41,776 bases of DNA. It comes from Candidatus Saccharibacteria bacterium RIFCSPHIGHO2_12_FULL_41_12. GTDB taxonomy: Bacteria; Patescibacteriota; Saccharimonadia; Saccharimonadales; 2-12-FULL-41-12. Position 1 is the first letter of the stretch. Each line of letters starts with the position of its first letter. This document shows positions 9,585 to 16,448 of the stretch, one piece after another. The notes under the pieces are model-generated. The model saw only the letters and a program-made list of their open reading frames with translations. It did no database searches and had not been told where the DNA came from. Position numbers and translations under genes: made by a program. Where the stretch lies: positions 17,030 through 58,805 of the forward strand of contig MGCQ01000007.1 of NCBI GenBank assembly GCA_001790445.1. The letters are read 5' to 3'.

Positions 9585-9660
9585 GCGGGTATAGCTCAGT
9601 TGATAGAGCGCATCCTTGCCAAGGATGAGGCCAGGAGTTTGAGTCTCCTTACCCGCACCA
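9585..9660 (+). tRNA. tRNA-Gly(GCC) with non-canonical D/T loops
   Basis: GCGGGTA..CATCCTTGCCAAGGATG..AGGAGTTTGAGTCTCCT..TACCCGCACCA; D loop AGTTGATA, T loop TTTGAGT. Confidence 0.93.
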
Positions 9661-9697
9661 AAGAAAGAAGGTCTTGAAAAAGGCCTTTTTTCTTTGG
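9661..9697 (+). terminator. Rho-independent-type terminator after tRNA-Gly
   Basis: AAGAAAGAAGGTCTTGAAAAAGGCCTTTTTTCTTT hairpin with T-run. Confidence 0.65.
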
Positions 9698-9709
9698 TCT
9701 GAGCGAGCT

Positions 9710-9800
9710 CTCAAACTCCTGGCCTCATCAAAAATCAAAAATAGGCCATTCTCCCGACCTGCCTACGGTCGGGAAGTTTGAGTCTCCTTACCCGCACCAA
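9710..9800. repeat. tRNA-Gly-derived boundary repeat, copy A
   Basis: 9710..9728 is the exact reverse complement of tRNA-Gly 9625..9643; 9776..9799 directly repeats the tRNA 3' end GTTTGAGTCTCCTTACCCGCACCA. Confidence 0.9.
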
Positions 9801-9962
9801 CGCGTCTCTTATTATTAGTATTTGATTATGATGTTATGACTAGGGAGGGGAACGTATAGCTGTTTGACATAAAACGTTCAATTGACTGGTTTGCTAAATA
9901 CGTATCATAAGAATAGTATTAGCTTATGGGGAACGTATAAATAATATGCAGAGATTCGCTAA

Positions 9963-10871
9963 ATGTCAGGAATGAATCACGGCTCAACCAACGTAAAAGG
10001 CTTGAAAATAAGTGCCGTACTATTATTCACGTACTTTATTGCGGAAATAACAGTAGCTTTGATAACCGGAAGCTTATCGTTATTGGCTGACGCTGCTCAT
10101 GAACTATCTACTGTCGTAGCTATAAGCGTATCTTTAATAGCAATTAAACTTACACACACTAAGCCTACATCTAAACGCACATTTGGATTTCACAGAGCCG
10201 AGACCGTAGCCGCACTAACTAACGGTCTTTTATTGTTAGGTATGGCTGCATTCATTATCATACGAGGCATTGATCGCCTGTCCAATCCAGTTGAAATGAA
10301 TGCAGCCCCGATGTTTGCTATGGCAATTGGCGGTATAGGACTTGAAATAGCCGCTTTGATAATTATGTATAAAGGCCAAAAAGAAAGCCTCAATATACGA
10401 GGCTCATTCTGGCATGTCATAAATGCCTTTCTAGGCAGTATTGCAGTTATCATCGCGGCTATATTTATTCAAGTAGGTCAAATATACGAAGCAGACACTT
10501 GGGCGGGGCTGGTCTTTGCCGTCATTTTGACATACGCCGCATATGGAATTATAAGGGATGCTTTACGGATATTAATTGATGCCACACCTGCAAGAATTGA
10601 TATAACCCTGATTGAAAAAGATCTCAAAGCAATAAAAGGCGTAAAAACAACCCATCATTTGCATGCTCGTACAGTCGGCGGTGGTATAGAAACTTTCTCA
10701 GGTCACCTAGTAGTAAGTAATAGTAAAAATACTATAGTCGTCCTTACCCAAGCTAAATCAATACTAGAAAAGAAATATGGTTTCAGCCTTTCAACTATTC
10801 AAATAGAAGATGACAGCATATTTGAAAGCGACCCCAAAGAGATTGAATATCAATCTAACGTGAAGCACTAA
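9963..10871 (+). CDS. CDF (cation diffusion facilitator) family transporter homologue with atypical site-A residues
   Basis: 302 aa; 'SLSLLADAAHELSTVVAISVSLIAIKL', 'KRTFGFHRAETVAALTNGLLLL', C-terminal 'LHARTVGGGIETFSGHLVV' match the CDF/CzcD/ZitB architecture. Confidence 0.85.
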   Translation: MSGMNHGSTNVKGLKISAVLLFTYFIAEITVALITGSLSLLADAAHELSTVVAISVSLIAIKLTHTKPTSKRTFGFHRAETVAALTNGLLLLGMAAFIIIRGIDRLSNPVEMNAAPMFAMAIGGIGLEIAALIIMYKGQKESLNIRGSFWHVINAFLGSIAVIIAAIFIQVGQIYEADTWAGLVFAVILTYAAYGIIRDALRILIDATPARIDITLIEKDLKAIKGVKTTHHLHARTVGGGIETFSGHLVVSNSKNTIVVLTQAKSILEKKYGFSLSTIQIEDDSIFESDPKEIEYQSNVKH

Positions 10872-10940
10872 ACAAAAACGAACACCACATATACGCAATG
10901 AAGTATATAATTGGGAGGACCGTCCTCCGCTACCTCAGCT

Positions 10941-10986
10941 ACAAAATTACACCAAGGAGCTCGGCATAGATTCGCTGGTTGAAATG
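10941..10986 (+). pseudogene. Short remnant of an hsdM 3' end
   Basis: aaTTACACCAAGGAGCTCGGCATAGATTCGCTGG = NYTKELGIDSLV, matching intact HsdM KYTKELGINSPF at about 13873-13908. Confidence 0.65.
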
Positions 10987-10991
10987 CATGG

Positions 10992-11109
10992 GCACCAAAG
11001 AAAGAGTCTGGTGTTTTGGCTCAAACTCCTGGCCTCATCAAAAATCAAAAATAGGTCATTCCCCCGTCCGTCTACGGCCAATGAAGTTTGAGTCTCCTTA
11101 CCAGCACCA
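10992..11109. repeat. tRNA-Gly-derived boundary repeat, copy B
   Basis: GCACCAAAGAAAGAG...CTCAAACTCCTGGCCTCATCAAAAATCAAAAATAGG.CATTC...GAAGTTTGAGTCTCCTTACC.GCACCA, near identical to copy A over most of its length. Confidence 0.88.
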
Positions 11110-11110
11110 C

Positions 11111-11144
11111 AAAAGACTTTTCAGGTTTTGAAAGGTCTTTTTTT
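11111..11144 (+). terminator. Terminator-like hairpin
   Basis: AAAAGACTTTTCAGGTTTTGAAAGGTCTTTTTTT stem-loop plus T-run. Confidence 0.6.
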
Positions 11145-11259
11145 GCCCACCAATCTGTAGATTATCTGATTTTTGGGTGTAAATATTGTTTGAAAGGTTC
11201 GGTTTTTAGTTGTTAGTAAAATTGAAACTTCATAGAGTTTGTGATAACATTATAAAGTT

Positions 11260-12180
11260 ATGAACTACTCAACACAGTTAAAATCTATCCTCAACGCCTC
11301 TGGTTGGTCTCAAGAACAGTTGGCGCATAACCTCAACGTATCTTTTGCGACGCTTAACTCTTGGATCAATGACCGCTCACAACCGAGAGCTAAAGCATTA
11401 CTGAGCATTGAAAAACTGTATCTTGATACGGTCGGCGTAGATAGTGTAGACGATGCAGCACTCATGCCAGCCAAACTGGCCGCATTGAAGCTATTGGCTA
11501 GCCCCAAATCAATCTCTGGTAGTAAAGAAGTTCTAGATAAATTAACTCTTTACCTGACTTATCACACCAACACTATTGAAGGTAGCACGATGACCCTCAG
11601 TGATGTTGAAGATGTTATCTTTGACCATAAAGTATTATCCAATCGTACCGCCATAGAACAGACCGAGGCGCGCAACCACCAAGCAACGCTCCACTGGTTG
11701 CTACAGGAACTTGTAGATAAGGGTAATGGCTTTGTTATTGATGAGAAGCTAATACTTGGTATTCACTTACGCCTCATGAATGGGATTATCAGCGATGCAG
11801 GCCAGTATCGAAAACATGCTGTGCGGATTATAGGTTCGCATGTGGCCTTGGCTAACTGGGCAAAAGTACCCGAACTTGTAGCCAGCCTTATCGATGACTT
11901 AAAAAGCCCATCTACGGATATCATCAAAGTGTTAGCTGCTACTCATGCCCGATTTGAGAAAATACATCCGTTTAGTGATGGCAATGGACGTGCTGGTCGT
12001 TTAATTTTGCTCGCTCAAGCCCTCAAAGCTGGACTTATCCCACCACTAGTAGTTAAAGAGCGCAAGCATGCTTACTACAAATATCTTGAACTTGCCCAAA
12101 CTAAGGATGACTACATGCCACTCGAGCTGTTTATCTCTGAATCTATGCACTTCACGCAGGAGCTGCTCAATAGTAAGTAG
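11260..12180 (+). CDS. Fic/DOC family protein with N-terminal XRE-type HTH; class II-like inhibitory motif
   Basis: 306 aa; HPFSDGNGRAGR Fic motif; TNTIEG fits (S/T)xxxE(G/N); N-terminal 'NASGWSQEQLAHNLNVSFATLNSWINDRSQP' HTH. Confidence 0.93.
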   Translation: MNYSTQLKSILNASGWSQEQLAHNLNVSFATLNSWINDRSQPRAKALLSIEKLYLDTVGVDSVDDAALMPAKLAALKLLASPKSISGSKEVLDKLTLYLTYHTNTIEGSTMTLSDVEDVIFDHKVLSNRTAIEQTEARNHQATLHWLLQELVDKGNGFVIDEKLILGIHLRLMNGIISDAGQYRKHAVRIIGSHVALANWAKVPELVASLIDDLKSPSTDIIKVLAATHARFEKIHPFSDGNGRAGRLILLAQALKAGLIPPLVVKERKHAYYKYLELAQTKDDYMPLELFISESMHFTQELLNSK

Positions 12181-12246
12181 ATAGCCCTATAAACATCTAG
12201 TATCATATCTTCTGAGGAATAGAGTTATACTTTCAGCAATAATGCT

Positions 12247-12295
12247 GCACCAAAGAAAGAGTCTGTTGTTCAGGCTCAAACCCTGGCCTACATAC
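12247..12295. repeat. tRNA-Gly-derived boundary repeat, degenerate copy C
   Basis: GCACCAAAGAAAGAGTCTGTTGTTCAGGCTCAAACCCTGGCCTACAT aligns with copy B 10992..11038. Confidence 0.75.
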
Positions 12296-12349
12296 CTCTA
12301 GATTTTCTCTGTTAATAGGAGTAAAATTATAGAGAAAAAGAGAGGTAAA

Positions 12350-13921
12350 ATGTCCGAAGACCAGAAAAAACAGCTACAAACCCAACTATGGAAAATCGCT
12401 AACGAACTACGTGGCAAGATGGATGCTGATGAATTTCGCGATTATATCCTTGGCTTCATCTTTTACAAATATCTTTCAGAAAAAATTGAGCTCTACGCCA
12501 ACAAAGAGCTTTTAGCCAATGACGGCATCAAGTACGCCGATATTGATGAATCTACGGATCAGGGAGCAGAAATTTTAGGGGCTGTGAAAATCGCGGCCAT
12601 CGACAAACTTGGCTATTTCCTCAAACCCAGCGAGCTGTTCCATCACGTTGCTGCGCACGGCAATCTGAACGACAACCTGATCGAACAGCTAGAAAAGACT
12701 CTGGGCGATATCGAATCTAGCACTATGGGCCAAGATAGCGAAGACGACTTTGACAAACTTTTTTCAGAGCTTGACCTCAACGCTAGTCGTTTGGGCAAAA
12801 CTGTTAGCCAACGCAACGATCTCATCGCCAAAGTACTGGTACATCTGGATAAAATTGATTTTCAGCTAGAAAATTCTCAGATCGATATTCTGGGCGATGC
12901 CTACGAATATCTGATCAGCCAATTTGCCAGTGGCGCCGGTAAAAAAGCTGGTGAATTCTACACTCCCCAAGAAGTAAGCACTATACTGGCCCGGGTCGTC
13001 ACGAACGGCAAAAAACAGCTCAAAAGTGTCTACGATCCAACCTGTGGCTCTGGCTCATTATTGCTGCGAGTAGCCAAATATGTGCAAGATGTTGATCATT
13101 TTTATGGTCAAGAACTAAATAACACCACCTACAACCTAGCGCGCATGAATATGATTTTGCATGACGTACATTTTGCCAATTTTGACATCAAGCAAGAGGA
13201 CACGCTCGAGAACCCACAACATGCCGAGCTACGTTTTGAGGCAATTGTTGCCAATCCGCCCTTTAGCGCCAACTGGTCAGCAAATCCGATCCACCTCAGT
13301 GATGATCGTTTTAGCCAATACGGCAAACTGGCACCCAGCAGCAAAGCAGATTATGCGTTTATTCAGCATATGGTTTACCAGCTCGACGACAACGGCACTA
13401 TGGCGGTGGTTATGCCACATGGCGTGCTATTTCGCGGGGCGGCTGAAGGCCATATCCGCCAATATTTGATCAAAGAAAAGAACTATCTCGATGCCGTGAT
13501 TGGTTTGCCTGCAAATTTGTTCTTTGGTACTAGCATTCCAGCCTGTATTTTAGTGTTCAAAAAATGCCGCACCAACCCAAATGATATTTTGTTTATTGAT
13601 TCCAGCCAACACTTTGAAAAGGGCAAGAACCAAAACCGACTGCGTCCGAGCGATATCGATAAAATCATCGAAACATACAGCCGACGCAAAAGCGAAGATA
13701 AATACAGCTACGTCGCTCCGCTTAGCGAGGTAAAAGAAAACGACTACAACCTCAACATCCCCCGCTACGTCGACACATTTGAGGAAGAGGAAGAGATCGA
13801 CCTCGACAAAGTCGTGGCAGAAATCCGCAAAATAGACAAAGAGTCAGTAGGAATTGACCAAAAAATCGCAAAATACACCAAGGAACTCGGCATAAACTCG
13901 CCATTCGGAGAAATAAAATGA
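12350..13921 (+). CDS. hsdM: Type I restriction-modification system methyltransferase subunit HsdM
   Basis: 523 aa; 'DPTCGSGSLLLRVAKY', 'NPPFS', 'GEFYTPQEVSTILARVV' N6-adenine MTase motifs. Confidence 0.96.
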   Translation: MSEDQKKQLQTQLWKIANELRGKMDADEFRDYILGFIFYKYLSEKIELYANKELLANDGIKYADIDESTDQGAEILGAVKIAAIDKLGYFLKPSELFHHVAAHGNLNDNLIEQLEKTLGDIESSTMGQDSEDDFDKLFSELDLNASRLGKTVSQRNDLIAKVLVHLDKIDFQLENSQIDILGDAYEYLISQFASGAGKKAGEFYTPQEVSTILARVVTNGKKQLKSVYDPTCGSGSLLLRVAKYVQDVDHFYGQELNNTTYNLARMNMILHDVHFANFDIKQEDTLENPQHAELRFEAIVANPPFSANWSANPIHLSDDRFSQYGKLAPSSKADYAFIQHMVYQLDDNGTMAVVMPHGVLFRGAAEGHIRQYLIKEKNYLDAVIGLPANLFFGTSIPACILVFKKCRTNPNDILFIDSSQHFEKGKNQNRLRPSDIDKIIETYSRRKSEDKYSYVAPLSEVKENDYNLNIPRYVDTFEEEEEIDLDKVVAEIRKIDKESVGIDQKIAKYTKELGINSPFGEIK

Positions 13922-14562
13922 GTAGTTACATATTTATGGACGAAAGCGGTGATTTGGGCTTCGATTTTACCAAAAAGAAAACCTCTCACTATTTTGTGGT
14001 AACCTTTTTATTTGCGAAAGACAAGAAAAAGCTTAACAAGTTGGTTCGGAAGATTTTTAGAAACTTTAGCAAAACAGAAATAAAAAATCACCACGGCACG
14101 CTACACGCATTCAAGGAAAAACCCGTAACTCGCATGCGGTTATTGAATCTACTCTCAGAGCAAGACGTGTATATTCTGACCGTTAGAATGAATAAAAAGA
14201 ACGTCTATACAAAATTGCAAGATGAAAAACACGTACTCTATAACTATGTGGTGAATATATTGCTAGATAGAATGATCAGAAAAAAGCTAGTCCCACAGAA
14301 CAAGCCCGTACACTTTGTTGCATCAAAAAGAGAAACGAACAAGTTTTTGAACGAAAACTTTGCGACATATCTTAAAGAACAGTCTAAAACTAATCACAAA
14401 CTAGATATTAATATTGAGATCAAAACCCCTAGTGAAGAAAAAGGGTTGCAAATTGTAGATAGTTTGGCGTGGAGCTTCTTTAGAAAATACGAGCACGAAG
14501 ATGAATCGTATGCAGACATAGTCAAAGGTAAAGTGGTTGAAGAAAATGGCTTATTCACATAA
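13918..14562 (+). CDS. DUF3800 domain protein embedded in the hsd operon
   Basis: 214 aa; N-terminal 'YIFMDESGDLGFDF' and late 'GLQIVDSLAWSFFRKYE' typical of DUF3800; ATGA overlap with hsdM. Confidence 0.82.
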   Translation: MSSYIFMDESGDLGFDFTKKKTSHYFVVTFLFAKDKKKLNKLVRKIFRNFSKTEIKNHHGTLHAFKEKPVTRMRLLNLLSEQDVYILTVRMNKKNVYTKLQDEKHVLYNYVVNILLDRMIRKKLVPQNKPVHFVASKRETNKFLNENFATYLKEQSKTNHKLDINIEIKTPSEEKGLQIVDSLAWSFFRKYEHEDESYADIVKGKVVEENGLFT

Positions 14563-14584
14563 CCATCACCCAGAAAAGGAAAAT

Positions 14585-14631
14585 CCTCTGTCGTTATTTA
14601 CGAGGAACCATACGGAGCCCCACGACAGAGG
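14585..14631. other. Inverted repeat / hairpin between DUF3800 and downstream genes
   Basis: CCTCTGTCGT (14585..14594) and ACGACAGAGG (14622..14631), perfect 10-bp arms. Confidence 0.75.
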
Positions 14632-14685
14632 AATTACTTACCATCTGCATTGTAGCATAAGCATTCCGCTTATGTCAATCTCACA

Positions 14686-14721
14686 ACAAAAAAGGAGCTC
14701 GGCGTAGCTTCGCCGGTTTAG
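14686..14721 (+). pseudogene. Second hsdM 3'-end remnant (TKKELGVASPV*)
   Basis: AAAAAGGAGCTCGGCGTAGCTTCGCCGGTTTAG aligns with the HsdM C-terminal coding region TKELGINSPF. Confidence 0.68.
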
Positions 14722-14724
14722 ATT

Positions 14725-15237
14725 ATGTCCACAATCCCTTTATCAAAAAAGAATAGGCGATTAATCCTCGAGTCATTGAGTAAAAGACAGAATCAACTTT
14801 GGGTAAAGCGCAATGAGCTATTAGAAGATGCAGGGATGAGTGAGGAAGGTATGCACTCAGATTTTATGTATTTGCTCGGCAAGGGGTACATTAGTGTTCC
14901 AGGTCCAGGTCCTATCGATCAGCTACAGTATATTCCTTACGCACACATGAAAATTACAGCTGCGGGTAATGATTATCTAGAGGAGCTTGCTCAAGAGCCA
15001 AAGCAAGCAGAAGCGCAAAAAACATTACTAAGTGTTCCAGGCAATCACAATAAGTTTCATAATGTATCGGTCGGTGGAGGAGTGGACGTGCCTGGCGAGA
15101 ATAATGCATTCACAAAAACAAGTATAGGTCATATACCGAGATCCAATGAACATAAATTGCTTTGGTGGTTTATGAGCATTGTAGCGGGTGTAATTGTTTT
15201 GCTAATAGGTGTGTATGTCCTCGGGGTAGGAAAATGA
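14725..15237 (+). CDS. Uncharacterised protein: N-terminal winged-helix-like region, asparagine/glycine repeat, C-terminal TM helix
   Basis: 170 aa; repeat VPGNHNKFHNVSVGGGVD / VPGENNAFTKTSIGHIPR followed by LLWWFMSIVAGVIVLLIGVYVLGVGK; ATGA overlap with hsdS. Confidence 0.75.
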   Translation: MSTIPLSKKNRRLILESLSKRQNQLWVKRNELLEDAGMSEEGMHSDFMYLLGKGYISVPGPGPIDQLQYIPYAHMKITAAGNDYLEELAQEPKQAEAQKTLLSVPGNHNKFHNVSVGGGVDVPGENNAFTKTSIGHIPRSNEHKLLWWFMSIVAGVIVLLIGVYVLGVGK

Positions 15238-16448
15238 ACACTACAACAACCAAAAAAGTGCCGGAGCTTCGCTTTCCTGAGTTTAGTGGTGAGTGGCAGA
15301 CTATAAAGCTTGGTGATTTTATCGATAGTCTTGATGCAGGAGTTAGCGTAAATTCCGAGGACAGAGTGGCCAAGGATGATGAAAAAGCAATATTAAAAAC
15401 TAGTTGTGTAACCAAAGGCACTTTTGACTGCAAGGAGAATAAGGTCGTTACCGACAGCGCAGAGACTCGAAGGCTAAAAGAATCAATCGAGGTAGATACA
15501 ATCATTATCAGCCGGATGAATACACCACAGTTAGTTGGCGCAAATGCACTTGTACATGAGTCGAACGAGAACATTTTTTTACCTGACAGACTTTGGGCTG
15601 CAAAAATCAAAACCAATGCATCACCAAGATGGATTGCTCTAAAACTTGGTAGTAAAAGTATGCGTGCTCATCTGAGCGTACTAGCAACAGGAACAAGCAA
15701 TTCTATGAAAAACGTCACAAAAGGCGATGTACTTAACGCGAAAATACTTGCTCCGTCGCGCGAGGAGCAGAAGAAGATTGCGGGGTTTTTGGGAGTGGTG
15801 GATGAGAGGGTTGCGGTGATTGATAAAAAAGTCGAGCTGCTGAAAAAATACAGAAAAGGCGTCATGCAAAAAATCTTTCCACCAGCAAACGGACAGACTC
15901 CCAAAATCCGCTTTTCTGATGAAAATGGCAAAAACTACCCTGACTGGCAAGGGAAAAAGCTTGGCGATATATTAGCCTATGAACAACCTACAAAATATAT
16001 TGTTAAATCGACGGAATACGATGATAAATATAAGACACCTGTATTAACAGCCGGCAAGACGTTTATCTTAGGGTATACAGACGAAGAAGACGGAATTAAC
16101 AATGATATTCCGGTCATCATTTTTGACGACTTTACGACCGCTAGTCACTTTGTTGATTTCCCGTTTAAAGTTAAGTCGTCCGCGATGAAAATTCTGAGAA
16201 CAAAAACAGACGTAAATATAAAAGTAGCATACGAGTTACTAAGCAAGATAAAGTTTGTGGTCGGTGATCATAAGCGACACTGGATTGGTGAATTTCAAGA
16301 CTTTGCTATTAACCTACCCAGCGAAAAAGAACAGCAGAAAATCGCAGATTTTCTGACAAACCTAGATGATAAAATTAATGTAGTAGAAAGGCAGCTGGAG
16401 CAGGCCAAAAACTTCAAAAAATCCCTCCTCCAACAAATGTTTGTATGA
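15234..16448 (+). CDS. hsdS: Type I restriction-modification specificity subunit HsdS (two TRDs)
   Basis: ORF 15162..16448, likely start 15234 (ATGA overlap); two conserved helical regions 'SREEQKKIAGFLGVVDERVAVIDKKVELLKKYRKGVMQKIF' and 'SEKEQQKIADFLTNLDDKINVVERQLEQAKNFKKSLLQQMF'. Confidence 0.94.
   Translation: MNTTTTKKVPELRFPEFSGEWQTIKLGDFIDSLDAGVSVNSEDRVAKDDEKAILKTSCVTKGTFDCKENKVVTDSAETRRLKESIEVDTIIISRMNTPQLVGANALVHESNENIFLPDRLWAAKIKTNASPRWIALKLGSKSMRAHLSVLATGTSNSMKNVTKGDVLNAKILAPSREEQKKIAGFLGVVDERVAVIDKKVELLKKYRKGVMQKIFPPANGQTPKIRFSDENGKNYPDWQGKKLGDILAYEQPTKYIVKSTEYDDKYKTPVLTAGKTFILGYTDEEDGINNDIPVIIFDDFTTASHFVDFPFKVKSSAMKILRTKTDVNIKVAYELLSKIKFVVGDHKRHWIGEFQDFAINLPSEKEQQKIADFLTNLDDKINVVERQLEQAKNFKKSLLQQMFV

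Noticed and set aside
9710-12295. Integron-like attC cassette array
   Set aside because: Repeats are hairpin-forming and bound single-gene cassettes, but no integron integrase or attC R/L box pattern can be identified; tRNA-derived scars are the better description.
15170-15616. 148-aa minus-strand ORF over the hsdS start
   Set aside because: Antisense to HsdS TRD1; Ser/Phe-rich composition typical of reverse-strand shadow ORFs.
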